From Aquimarina sp. Aq78 (GTDB lineage Bacteria > Bacteroidota > Bacteroidia > Flavobacteriales > Flavobacteriaceae): a stretch of 64,000 nt of DNA. Of this stretch, positions 27,281 through 36,172 are shown piece by piece. Each line of letters opens with the position of its first letter. The first letter of the stretch is position 1. The stretch is taken from positions 670,986 to 734,985 of the forward strand of contig NZ_OMKA01000029.1 of NCBI RefSeq assembly GCF_900299525.1, read 5' to 3'. Below the pieces are notes generated by a model that saw nothing but the letters and a program-made list of their open reading frames with translations, searched no databases and was not told the DNA's origin. The translations under genes were made by a program, and so were the position numbers.

Positions 27281-28723
27281 ATGAAACATACTAAAATAAT
27301 AGAGGTACTACAAAGTGATAAGCTATTACAGCCCGTACTTGTTAAAGGCTGGGTTCGTTCTTTTAGAAATGATCGTTTTATAGCGGTTAATGATGGATCA
27401 ACTATTAATAATATTCAGTGTGTTTTAGAAGATAATACAATCGACGCTGCTGTGCAAAGCAGGATAAATGTTGGAGCAGCAATTGCAATAACAGGTACTC
27501 TTACAGAAAGTCAAGGAAAAGGACAGCGTGTAGAGATCCAGATATCTAATGTAGAAATCGAGGGAGATGCTGATCCCGAAGAATTAAAACTCACTATTTT
27601 ATCTCCAAAACGGCATACACTAGAAAAATTACGTGAGCAAGCTCACCTAAGAGTTCGCACCAATACCTTTGGAGCTATCATGAGAGTGCGTTCAAAATTA
27701 TCTTTTGCAATACATGAATATTTTCAAAAGAATGATTTTTACTATGTACATACACCAGTAATTACAAAAAGTGATGCCGAGGGTGCTGGAGAAGCATTTA
27801 AGGTAACCAATATGGATCTTAATAAGATTCCGAAAAATGAGAATGGTGAGGTTGATTATAAAGAAGATTTTTTTGGTGGTGAAACAAATTTAACTGTTTC
27901 TGGTCAATTAGAAGCTGAGACTTATGCTATGGGATTAGGCCAAGTGTATACTTTTGGTCCTACTTTTAGAGCAGAAAACTCAAATACATCCCGACATCTT
28001 GCAGAATTCTGGATGGTAGAACCAGAAGTTGCTTTCTGTGACCTGGATGGCAATATGGATTTGGCAGAAGATTTTATTAAATACGTAATCCAATTTGTTT
28101 TGGATAACTGCCAGGATGATCTAGAATTTTTAGAAAATCGTCTGGTACAAGAAGATAAGCAAAAGCCTCAGGCAGAGCGTGCCGAAATGTTATTACGAGA
28201 TAAGTTAAAGTTTATTTTAGAAAACAATTTTAAACGAGTAAGTTATACCGAAGCCATTGACATTCTTAAAAATTCTAAACCTAACAAGAAGAAGAAATTT
28301 AAATTTCCTATTGATGGATGGGGTGCTGATTTACAAAGTGAGCACGAAAGATTTCTTGTCGAAAAGCATTTTAAATGCCCTGTGATTTTATTTGATTATC
28401 CAGCAGATATTAAATCGTTCTATATGCGACTTAATGAAGATGGAAAAACGGTAAGAGCTATGGATATCTTATTTCCTGGTATTGGAGAAATAGTAGGTGG
28501 TTCTCAACGTGAAGAGCGTTTGGATGTTCTTAAAGAAAAAATGGCTGCTCTTAATATTCCTGAAGAAGAATTATGGTGGTACTTAGATACTCGTCGTTTT
28601 GGTACGTGTACACATAGTGGTTTTGGACTTGGGTTTGAGCGTCTTGTTCTTTTTGTAACAGGAATGGGTAATATTCGTGATGTAATCCCTTATCCAAGAA
28701 CTCCTCTCAATGCAGAGTTTTAA
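27281..28723 (+). CDS. asnS: Asparagine-tRNA ligase
   Basis: A 480-residue class IIb aminoacyl-tRNA synthetase charging tRNA-Asn. The N-terminal OB-fold anticodon domain (VKGWVRSFRNDRFIAVNDGS) is at about 20-100. Class II motif 2 (FRAENSNTSRHLAEFW) is near 225-245 and motif 3 (GFGLGFERLVLF) near 447-458. Full length, so direct Asn-tRNA synthesis is expected. A symmetrical terminator separates it from the convergent LytTR operon. Confidence 0.97.
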   Translation: MKHTKIIEVLQSDKLLQPVLVKGWVRSFRNDRFIAVNDGSTINNIQCVLEDNTIDAAVQSRINVGAAIAITGTLTESQGKGQRVEIQISNVEIEGDADPEELKLTILSPKRHTLEKLREQAHLRVRTNTFGAIMRVRSKLSFAIHEYFQKNDFYYVHTPVITKSDAEGAGEAFKVTNMDLNKIPKNENGEVDYKEDFFGGETNLTVSGQLEAETYAMGLGQVYTFGPTFRAENSNTSRHLAEFWMVEPEVAFCDLDGNMDLAEDFIKYVIQFVLDNCQDDLEFLENRLVQEDKQKPQAERAEMLLRDKLKFILENNFKRVSYTEAIDILKNSKPNKKKKFKFPIDGWGADLQSEHERFLVEKHFKCPVILFDYPADIKSFYMRLNEDGKTVRAMDILFPGIGEIVGGSQREERLDVLKEKMAALNIPEEELWWYLDTRRFGTCTHSGFGLGFERLVLFVTGMGNIRDVIPYPRTPLNAEF

Positions 28724-28756
28724 TCTTCCTGCTAGTAAAGATTCAAAATATTAGGT

Positions 28757-28801
28757 TAATTCCTCAACAATAAATTACATTCATTGTTGAGGAATTTTTA
28801 T
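28757..28801. terminator. Terminator between asnS and the LytTR operon
   Basis: AATTCCTCAACAAT pairs with ATTGTTGAGGAATT around an 11-base loop, followed by TTTTATAG on the plus strand. A-rich bases to the left are less suited to the minus strand. Confidence 0.75.
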
Positions 28802-28814
28802 AGTATCATGCGTT

Positions 28815-29576
28815 TTAATTCCCTTCAAACCACTGTTTAAAATCTGTAACTTTTTCCCGGCTTACAATAACTTCTTTATCTATGTTTTGACTTAAGGTAA
28901 GCTTTAAACGTCTGTTAGAATACACCAATACATCTTCAATAGCATTGATATTGACGATAAAAGTTCGATTTACTCTAAAAAAACTTTTGGGTTCCAGTAA
29001 TTCTTCAAGAGTTTCTAATTTATATTCTATCATGTATTTTTTTCGGTTCTCTGCAACAAGATAAGCATCCCGTCCTTCTGCAAAGAAAAAGGAAATATCC
29101 TCACTCTTAACAGAATGAATATGATTTCCCAGGCGGACCAAAAATCTATTCTTATATACAGTATTAGTCATACTCTTAACCGCATGGCTAACACTAATCT
29201 CTCCCAAAAACTGAGATCGTAATGTTTCTAGTTTTTTCAATGCTTTTGAAAGATCTGTAAACAATACTGGTTTTAGAAGATAGTCTATACTATTTACCTT
29301 AAAAGCATCAATTGCAAATTCATCAAAAGCTGTAGTAAAGATTACAGGTTTATTTACCTTAATTTTATTAAAAATCTCAAAACTAAGTCCATCCATAAGC
29401 TGAACATCCATAAAAAAAAGATCTACTTCTTCCTGATGTGAATCTATCCAAAGTACCGCTTCTTCTATTGAAGCTAGTTTTCCTATCACCTGGATATCAG
29501 AATTATACTTCAACAAGTAACGTTCTAATTTTTCTGCCGCTAAAGGTTCGTCTTCAATTATCGCTACTTTCATCAA
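28815..29576 (-). CDS. LytTR-family response regulator
   Basis: A 253-residue regulator. The receiver domain (1-120) has the acidic pocket at E8/D9, phospho-acceptor D57 (FFMDVQ), Thr in FTTAFD and Lys in LLKPV. The LytTR DNA-binding domain occupies about 148-250 (FFRVNRTFIVNI, RRLKLTL). LytTR proteins bind 21-bp-phased direct repeats; such repeats are present upstream of the first gene of this operon. The start overlaps the pseudokinase gene by 23 bases, showing tight coupling. ATG 29573 is an equally good start. Confidence 0.93.
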   Translation of the reverse strand: MMKVAIIEDEPLAAEKLERYLLKYNSDIQVIGKLASIEEAVLWIDSHQEEVDLFFMDVQLMDGLSFEIFNKIKVNKPVIFTTAFDEFAIDAFKVNSIDYLLKPVLFTDLSKALKKLETLRSQFLGEISVSHAVKSMTNTVYKNRFLVRLGNHIHSVKSEDISFFFAEGRDAYLVAENRKKYMIEYKLETLEELLEPKSFFRVNRTFIVNINAIEDVLVYSNRRLKLTLSQNIDKEVIVSREKVTDFKQWFEGN

Positions 29577-30588
29577 TAGTAAGTTTTGGTATATAAATTA
29601 TAGTATAAACATCATCTTTGGTAATAGTAATGGGTATATCTGTATAGAATTGATACATATCCTGAATGTCTTTGATACTATTGCTATCCATAGTATAACT
29701 AATCTTTTCCTGATGTGGATATTTTAATAAAACATATTTCGAATCCTCAGTCATCGTCACAACAAGCTCTGTTTCTCTTGAAACAATCGTACTTCTTATG
29801 ATCTGTTCTGCACAGGATAAAAGGCTCCCAGGAACCACCAAAGTATGTATAGATTCTTCTCTAATAAACTTCGTTTTTCTGTATGGCAAGTATTCAAACA
29901 AAAGTAATAATTGATCCAAAACATCAAGTTCTTCATGAATAGGCACTAACTCTTTTGTTGTTTTCGAAAGGATATATCGATATACCGCCGAAAAATGATC
30001 TACTAAAAATTCTGCTTTATCAGTATCCTTTTTCATGACCAGTATCAATGATTCCAAAGTTTCAAACATTAGTGTAGGGTTTATTCCTTTTTTAAATTGA
30101 ATAAAATCCTGTTCTATCCCTTCTTTCAGAGATAGTTCTTTTGTCATTATTTCTGTATTTATTTTATGTAAAAACTGATGACTCAGATATAATGAAAGAT
30201 ATATTATTGTGATAACCGAAAAGATACTATTGAAAATAACAAGTTCTGAACTGTTTGGTGTAAACCCTAGTACTAAATCAAAATATAGAAACATCGATCC
30301 AGAAACTAAAAGTATAGAGGTAATTACCGAAATGACAATCTGCAACATAATCTTACCCATCAATGAATTTGGAAATTTTAGTCTTTCAAAAAAGAACAAA
30401 GAAATTCTAGAATATTCCTGAATAAGATATGCTAATCCAATACACACATATAACTCCTGTCCAAGAAATTCTTCTTGTAACTGGGTCACATTATTATTAA
30501 CCAATAAAATAAGCAGATATACCAGAGCACCACTACATAGAGGGCCAATGATTCTAAATATTGGATGATGTATAAACAGCTTATTCAC
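29554..30588 (-). CDS. LytS-type sensor pseudokinase
   Basis: A 344-residue protein with four predicted helices (about 13-32, 45-60, 78-103 and 116-138) and a cytoplasmic domain that aligns with the His_kinase family of its neighbour. Where that family has NPHFLFNSLN it reads NPTLMFETLE (170-179), so the phospho-accepting His is Thr. The C-terminal ATPase part lacks recognisable N and G boxes. Catalysis is therefore not expected. Its position between an intact kinase and the regulator suggests an accessory or inhibitory sensor (inference). Confidence 0.8.
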   Translation of the reverse strand: MNKLFIHHPIFRIIGPLCSGALVYLLILLVNNNVTQLQEEFLGQELYVCIGLAYLIQEYSRISLFFFERLKFPNSLMGKIMLQIVISVITSILLVSGSMFLYFDLVLGFTPNSSELVIFNSIFSVITIIYLSLYLSHQFLHKINTEIMTKELSLKEGIEQDFIQFKKGINPTLMFETLESLILVMKKDTDKAEFLVDHFSAVYRYILSKTTKELVPIHEELDVLDQLLLLFEYLPYRKTKFIREESIHTLVVPGSLLSCAEQIIRSTIVSRETELVVTMTEDSKYVLLKYPHQEKISYTMDSNSIKDIQDMYQFYTDIPITITKDDVYTIIYIPKLTIDESSDN

Positions 30589-30722
30589 ACGCTTTCAATT
30601 TTTTAATATTTGTTTCATCCATTTTTTTATCGTTTAAGAGTTCAGATCTGTATTAATACAAATCAGTATAGCATCGTATCACAATCACTTTGGGTTGACA
30701 CTAACATTCTCAGGTATTTTTT

Positions 30723-31769
30723 TCATAAAACAATAGGAAGTTTTACGGTAAACTGTTCATCATCTATTACCTCGATAGTCTTATTAAATATTAGGTCATA
30801 CCTTAATTTAATATTGCCTAACCCTATTTTAAAAGAATCCACTCCTTTAGGTTTTACTGTCTTATTATTTGATACACTAATATTATGAGTATCACAGGTA
30901 ATAACTATTTTTAATACTTCAGAAGAAGTCATTTGATTATGTTTTACAGCATTCTCTATCAACATTTGAAGTGCTAGTGGTGGGATTTTACTTTTTAATA
31001 CCCAATCTGGTAATGTAATTTCTAAATTAATACGATCATTAAATCGTGTACGCAATAAAAAGTGGTAAGAATTCACAAATCGTAATTCTTCTTCGACAGT
31101 TAACCATTTACTTTCGTATTTGTTTAAAATATATTGATAGGATTTAGCAAGTTCTCGAATAAATAATTCTGCTTTTTTTACATCACTAAACAACAAAGAA
31201 GATATTGTGTTTACACTATTAAACAAAAAGTGAGGGCTTAATTGTGATTTTAGTGCTGTTAATTGTAATTCGGTTTGTTTTCGTTCTAATTGTAATGCTA
31301 TTATTTGGCCTTTTGCATATTGATAATAAGAATGTATTGCAAAATAGATGATCGTATAGACCAGAGAAGCAAAAAATATAAGAATGACAAGTTTTAATAA
31401 TATTTCGCTATAATCTTCGATAAAAGAAATCTGTGCATTTTTTATAAAAGCATACCCATATAAAACAATACTTATGAATATAAAGGAAATGATCGTATTG
31501 GATAACACTCCTATTAAAAGGCGAAATCCCGTATATTTTTTCCAGGAAATAAATTTGTTAAATATTTCATTGAAGACCGTATTGATATAGGCTATAGTAA
31601 TTCCCAAAAGCCCAGATAGCCATAATAGCTTCGTATTATCCTCTTCTTGGGTAAACCCCAAAAAACTATACGTAAGCATTCCCAGAATAAATCCTACTAA
31701 AATGATAGTGAAATACTTTTTCACGATTGATGATGGTTGGTATATATAATGATCTATACGATACTTCAT
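30723..31769 (-). CDS. LytS-type sensor histidine kinase
   Basis: A 348-residue kinase with four predicted membrane helices (about 20-38, 48-64, 83-108 and 125-147), a short coiled coil and the His_kinase domain. Phospho-acceptor H180 sits in QLSPHFLFNS. The N box reads QMLIENAVKHNQ and the G box KIGLGNIKLRYD. It should phosphorylate the LytTR regulator of the same operon. It has no large periplasmic domain, so the signal is probably sensed in the membrane or through partners. It follows the SDHY-repeat gene by 63 bases. Confidence 0.92.
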   Translation of the reverse strand: MKYRIDHYIYQPSSIVKKYFTIILVGFILGMLTYSFLGFTQEEDNTKLLWLSGLLGITIAYINTVFNEIFNKFISWKKYTGFRLLIGVLSNTIISFIFISIVLYGYAFIKNAQISFIEDYSEILLKLVILIFFASLVYTIIYFAIHSYYQYAKGQIIALQLERKQTELQLTALKSQLSPHFLFNSVNTISSLLFSDVKKAELFIRELAKSYQYILNKYESKWLTVEEELRFVNSYHFLLRTRFNDRINLEITLPDWVLKSKIPPLALQMLIENAVKHNQMTSSEVLKIVITCDTHNISVSNNKTVKPKGVDSFKIGLGNIKLRYDLIFNKTIEVIDDEQFTVKLPIVL

Positions 31770-31832
31770 CCTACCAAAATAGTCAATAATACAGATATAT
31801 AAAAGACCATTGGCAGGATGAAATATGTATTG

Positions 31833-33284
31833 TTATTTTAATGCACGAAGAGCTCTTCCGAAATATGTTTCTGATGAAATATTTTTACAAGCGTTACGGT
31901 ACGCTTCTTTTACATTATCTCCGGATTTATTAACTGATGGAGCAAAAGCCACTAGAGTTTCTGATAAATAATGATCTGAACTTATTTGACCTGTTGCATT
32001 TTGAAGTACATCCATAAGTTGCATGCTACTAAGGTTTTTTCTTGCTAATTTTATTAAAGCCACAGAAGCATAATGATCAGAACTAACACTGGATAATGCT
32101 CGAATAAAGACATCCATATTCTCGCCATCCAAACCTTGTCTATCTACAACCTTGGTCAGAACTTCTACCAAATAATGATCAGATCCAACAGAATTTCCTG
32201 CAAGTGAAAGTAATTCACCTAATTCATTACTATTTAATTTCTTATCCAATAGTCTAGAAAGAACTGTAGTAATATAATGATCAGATTGAATATCTTCTAG
32301 TGTGGACAAAAAAGAATTGTAATTACCTTTAGAAAGCCCTGGAAGCTCTAGTGCTTTATTTAATACCTGTGCTTTGTAATGATCTGACCCAATTTGCTTA
32401 GAGTTTTCGATTAAAAGATTAAGGTTCGTAGCATTTAGTTCTCGTTTCTTCATTACATTCATAAGCACCTGGGACATATAATGATCAGAATCAATTCCTG
32501 TTGTTATCTTAAATAGTTTACCTATTTGATCATCAGAGAGGTTACCATCTTCAATAGCAGTATTTAATACTACAGTAGCATAGTGATCTGATCCAATACT
32601 TTTTGTTGCTTCTATATAAGCAGATATTAGCGCATTCGAGGCAAAAAAGTTTTGTTGTTTATATCTTAATAGCTCAGCTAGGTAGTGATCTGATTTTATT
32701 TCTTTTCCTGCTAATCTTAATAACGATTCCATCTCTTGAGGAGATAGATTTTTTTCTAATATTAATTTTAAATAGGCAGATTTTACATGGTCGCTTTCAA
32801 AAGATCTGATTTCATTAAATACCATATTGGCACCGCCCTGATTATAAAGTCGATCTACTCTACCTTTTGCTCCTAAAGTTGTCGTTTTTACAATTTCTGG
32901 CAAAATCTCACCAAGCCATTTCTTACCTTCAGAGTTGAAATCTTTTCTAGAAGAACCAACAAAATACTTTTTATTAAGCTTTCCATTACCTTCGGATTCG
33001 ATTACAATCCGGCGCTTACTACCAAAAGCAGATTTTTTTATTTCAAGATAACCACCATCAGAAATAGCAATTATATCTTTATCATCATTTGATAATGTGA
33101 TCTCTCCTTCATAATTAATCGAGAAATTATCAAACATGCCATTTTGAACCTTAATAGTGGTTTTACCTTTATTATAATTTACGGCATAGGATTGGGCATT
33201 AACATTTGATATAAAGAGTAGAGAAGCGATTAGCAGTGCAACCTTAAACAGGTTTGCGACAATAATTCTTGATATTAGATTCAT
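31833..33284 (-). CDS. Secreted protein with tandem SDHY helical repeats
   Basis: A 483-residue protein with a signal peptide ending near residue 30 (NVNAQ). An N-terminal beta-rich region of about 100 residues is followed by nine repeats of 34-36 residues. Each begins SDH(Y/V) and continues as two helices with the pattern SDHYxxxVLxxxL; a tenth, partial copy begins SETY. The pattern is like the SDYE-type helical repeats seen after some M56/BlaR-type proteins in other bacteria (family recollection, not searched). It probably forms a solenoid for protein binding in the periplasm. It is the first gene of the kinase/LytTR operon and may be both input and output of that system. Confidence 0.8.
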   Translation of the reverse strand: MNLISRIIVANLFKVALLIASLLFISNVNAQSYAVNYNKGKTTIKVQNGMFDNFSINYEGEITLSNDDKDIIAISDGGYLEIKKSAFGSKRRIVIESEGNGKLNKKYFVGSSRKDFNSEGKKWLGEILPEIVKTTTLGAKGRVDRLYNQGGANMVFNEIRSFESDHVKSAYLKLILEKNLSPQEMESLLRLAGKEIKSDHYLAELLRYKQQNFFASNALISAYIEATKSIGSDHYATVVLNTAIEDGNLSDDQIGKLFKITTGIDSDHYMSQVLMNVMKKRELNATNLNLLIENSKQIGSDHYKAQVLNKALELPGLSKGNYNSFLSTLEDIQSDHYITTVLSRLLDKKLNSNELGELLSLAGNSVGSDHYLVEVLTKVVDRQGLDGENMDVFIRALSSVSSDHYASVALIKLARKNLSSMQLMDVLQNATGQISSDHYLSETLVAFAPSVNKSGDNVKEAYRNACKNISSETYFGRALRALK

Positions 33285-33328
33285 AACTGTTCGTTTTTTG
33301 ATTAATTGATTGATTGATTTTATTAATG

Positions 33329-33336
33329 CAAAGGTG
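33329..33336 (-). promoter_or_regulatory. Probable -10 box of the SDHY-LytTR operon
   Basis: On the minus strand CACCTTTG differs from TAnnTTTG at one fixed base. It lies 32 bases downstream of the LytTR-like repeats, a fit spacing for an activated promoter. Confidence 0.5.
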
Positions 33337-33368
33337 GAACACTATGTCGTATATAAAAAACTAAATGA

Positions 33369-33401
33369 ATTGAACTGTACTGCTAATGTATTGAACTGTA
33401 C
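33369..33401 (-). promoter_or_regulatory. Two LytTR-type binding boxes
   Basis: Two identical 12-base copies of GTACAGTTCAAT (minus strand, 33401-33390 and 33380-33369) start exactly 21 bases apart, two DNA turns. The core ACAGTTCAA fits eight of nine positions of the known LytTR consensus. The operon they precede encodes a LytTR regulator, so autoregulation is likely. Confidence 0.75.
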
Positions 33402-33682
33402 ATTAGTTTTTTCTGTTTTTAAAAATTCTGTTTTTTCTTAAATCAATTTTATTACCAGCACTTTACCACTATCAAAAAATGGTAATTATTTTTAAGGATG
33501 ATTACCCCTTCTGCATGCTGTAGGGAAGTAGTTACTAAAAAATTTACAGGTTTATTTATGTATGGTCCGAGTATAAGAATTTACTGTAGTATAGGTTACA
33601 AAGAAAATACTTTACTATATATAATTTGATATCGGCAACATATTTTATATTTCATTATAATCAAATTATGAATTAGCTCATC
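33402..33682. other. Rest of the gap between the SDHY operon and the metzincin gene
   Basis: No gene and no convincing terminator were seen in this AT-rich stretch. Confidence 0.4.
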
Positions 33683-34429
33683 TTAATTTTTCAAGTTAAT
33701 TTGATCAATTCTTTTCTTTATTTTCTTTTCTTGAGTTTCATTAAAATTATGTCTGGAATCCTTATTTACAGTATTCATAATATTTTCTGATTCGTGACTA
33801 TGAAATAAACCTAAAGCATGACCTATTTCATGTGGAGCAGTTGAAGTAAATAAGTTTTCATCTGTTATCAATACTCTTTGATCTCTCCCGATTCCTGCAA
33901 TACCAAGGATATTACACCTTTTAACAATATATATGTTTACTTTACTTTTATCATAAGATTCTCGAGATTGCATCAAAAATGTACTAGGTTCTGAACCTTC
34001 ATTATCTCTAAGATCATAAAGTTCTTCATTAATTAAACTTTTAGACTCCCCTAACTCTAATCCTATTCCAAATCTGTGAAAATATTCTCCATTCAAATAA
34101 TTTATAAACTCTTTTTCGTCAAGAGTATATGATGATTTATCTAAAGTTTCTGAAGATTCTACATAAATAATATTAACTTTTATAATCTTCTCTGGGGCTG
34201 CAAATTCTGGTTCTACACCCACAGAATCAAGATCATCACTAGCACTACAAGATAATAAGAGTGGGATTGATACTATAAAAAGGAATCGTTGATATAGTAT
34301 TTTAAATGTATCCTTAGCATTATTTTTATTAACTGAAGTCTTAAGAAAGAAGTTATTGAAAAAATTCTTGATTTGAAATATACTATTAAATATAGTACTG
34401 TCTAGTGTAGGCTTAGTAGTTTTCGTCAT
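33683..34429 (-). CDS. Metzincin-type zinc metalloprotease lipoprotein
   Basis: A 248-residue protein with the full metzincin zinc motif HEIGHALGLFH and a Met-turn (ENIMNT) shortly after, as in matrixin- and pappalysin-like peptidases. A lipoprotein signal with lipobox LLSC lies near residues 45-61, preceded by an unusual 45-residue, Asn/Phe/Lys-rich N-terminal extension. No alternative ATG, GTG or TTG was seen close to the signal peptide, so the long start stands, though it may lower export efficiency or be misread. The protease should act in the periplasm or at the surface; the substrate is unknown. Confidence 0.8.
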   Translation of the reverse strand: MTKTTKPTLDSTIFNSIFQIKNFFNNFFLKTSVNKNNAKDTFKILYQRFLFIVSIPLLLSCSASDDLDSVGVEPEFAAPEKIIKVNIIYVESSETLDKSSYTLDEKEFINYLNGEYFHRFGIGLELGESKSLINEELYDLRDNEGSEPSTFLMQSRESYDKSKVNIYIVKRCNILGIAGIGRDQRVLITDENLFTSTAPHEIGHALGLFHSHESENIMNTVNKDSRHNFNETQEKKIKKRIDQINLKN

Positions 34430-35025
34430 TGTTTTTAAGATTTGGGATACCTCCGGGGTAATAGAAGTATTGGTATTTTAAAAGAGGGATCTTTTCTTTG
34501 ATCTTTAATCTTTTAAACCGTGTTAAACATTCTTCTGGGGCAATAGAAGATTATTTTACATTTTGACGAATTTATTTTTACTCTTGAACTGATATGATTT
34601 TTCGTAATCAATTCATTATAAAGGTAGTATAGATTATCAATATCCGAATACGGGAAAAACGTAATATGTTTACGTAATCACCAAAACACCATGTATTTCG
34701 GCGATAAATAGGTGTTTTCATTGAAATTTTAACATTTTTTTACTCAAAAATGAAGGTTAAATACTACAAATGTTAACGTAAAACAAGTAATTTTAGGGGG
34801 TTTTTTCCCCTGTTCATGACCTTGATATTTAAAAGATTATCCCAATATTGTGGTTTTTCCTATAGCTAAACCTTAAAATCTGACATGCTGCTATCAATTT
34901 AGCTATAGAAATAAGAAAATAAAAGATGTATGCTTTTTATCAATTGTGTACATATTCATAGTATTGAATGGAGTATTAATATGTAAAAAATGTACAATTA
35001 GGATAACTTAGATTCTAAAGTTGAA
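34430..35025. other. Long intergenic region upstream of the metzincin gene
   Basis: No gene was recognised. It contains a G5/C4 hairpin (34794-34812), TTTTACGTTAACATTTG just inside it and ACACCTATTTATCGCCGAAATAC (minus strand, near 34715), features shared with the region before asnS. Two GGGGYAATAGAAG copies (about 34455 and 34537) are also present. Confidence 0.45.
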
Positions 35026-35607
35026 TTAATTAGAATGCTTTTTTAATAAAATTTCAGAAATTAAGTTTTCAATAATACTTTTATCAAAATCAGGTTTCTG
35101 AGCTTTGTTTTTTGCTTTTTTTATCTTTTCGTAATGTGGTATTTTACCAGTCTTCAAGAGTACTTTAAGCACTTCTTCAAAAAAACTATTTAAAATGGGA
35201 ATCACAAATGTGCTCGATTTGTTTTTTTCCTTGAGATGAATAAACTTTTTGGCGTACGCCAAAAAGATTTGGGGATATTGAGAGAATGTAATTAGTGCTT
35301 GGCAAAAACTTTGATATACTTCTTCTCTATTTTGATTATTTTTAAATTTAAGTTTTTTGTGATCTATTTGAGTAAGTGTATATAATAAGATGCTTTCTCT
35401 AATAAATGTACTATAGTCATTATTAGAAAAATAATATACCTCCATTCCTATATTAGTATTTATCACTAATACCTCATTTCCGATACTTTCTTTTAAGAAA
35501 GATTCAAAAATAGCTACCATAGTAGAGGACATTAACAATTGCCTTTTAAAATCAATAGATCTAATATTTACCGATTTTATGCTTTTTATATCGTCATTCT
35601 TGTTCAC
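35026..35607 (-). CDS. Hypothetical protein downstream of katG and ankyrin genes
   Basis: A 193-residue soluble, mostly helical protein that I do not recognise. It has no signal peptide or membrane segment. The middle (about 100-150) has aromatic-rich helices (SFCQALITFSQYPQIFLAYAKKF) and the C terminus is basic (KIKKAKNKAQKP). Its start overlaps the stop of the ankyrin gene by 4 bases, so it is translated with it and may act with the catalase or ankyrin protein. Confidence 0.6.
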   Translation of the reverse strand: MNKNDDIKSIKSVNIRSIDFKRQLLMSSTMVAIFESFLKESIGNEVLVINTNIGMEVYYFSNNDYSTFIRESILLYTLTQIDHKKLKFKNNQNREEVYQSFCQALITFSQYPQIFLAYAKKFIHLKEKNKSSTFVIPILNSFFEEVLKVLLKTGKIPHYEKIKKAKNKAQKPDFDKSIIENLISEILLKKHSN

Positions 35608-36071
35608 TGAGTAAGCTTAAATAATTCGGAAATCTCTAAACCTTGATTTTTTGCATGCATTTCTGCTGTAAATCCACGGTTATCTCTAGGAGAAATATCT
35701 GCTCCAGATTCTATAAGTAATTTAATAATTTCTTTTTGACCAAAAGTCGCTGCATAGATTAGTGCAGTAGCTTCATTACTATTTTTTTGATTTACATCTG
35801 CTCCAGATTCTATAAGTAATTTCGCAATATTGTAATGTCCTTTATAACAAACTCCCATTAATGTTGTATTTCCAGAGCCATCTTTTATATCGATATCCGG
35901 AGAGCATTTTAGAATTTCTTTAGTTATATCTTCAAGACCATAATAAGATGCTAATAACAAGGGAGTAAAACCTCTGGAGTCTTTTGAGTTCACAACTTCA
36001 GGATTACTGTTTAAAAGCGTTTTTACTCCTTCTAGTTCTTCAGATCGAATGAAATTAAAAATATCTTTCAT
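35604..36071 (-). CDS. Ankyrin-repeat protein next to katG
   Basis: A 155-residue protein made of four to five ankyrin repeats (GFTPLLLASYYG, GNTTLMGVCYKGH, EATALIYAATFGQ, GFTAEMHAKNQG), with no signal peptide. Ankyrin genes next to catalase genes are known: AnkB of Pseudomonas aeruginosa is needed for full KatB activity. A similar helper role here is inference from context. It lies 101 bases downstream of katG and overlaps the next gene by 4 bases. Confidence 0.85.
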   Translation of the reverse strand: MKDIFNFIRSEELEGVKTLLNSNPEVVNSKDSRGFTPLLLASYYGLEDITKEILKCSPDIDIKDGSGNTTLMGVCYKGHYNIAKLLIESGADVNQKNSNEATALIYAATFGQKEIIKLLIESGADISPRDNRGFTAEMHAKNQGLEISELFKLTQ

Positions 36072-36172
36072 AATGTATTATGTATCTATTAATTATGATT
36101 AAAATAACAGGTGATCTGGCAACAAACCACCTGTTGTTTTAATCTCCTTATAATGTATTACTATTATTATGT

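Noticed and set aside
34454..34549. Two GGGGYAATAGAAG copies upstream of the metzincin gene
   Set aside because: Only two short copies 82 bases apart, no symmetry and no known binder; not enough to call a site.
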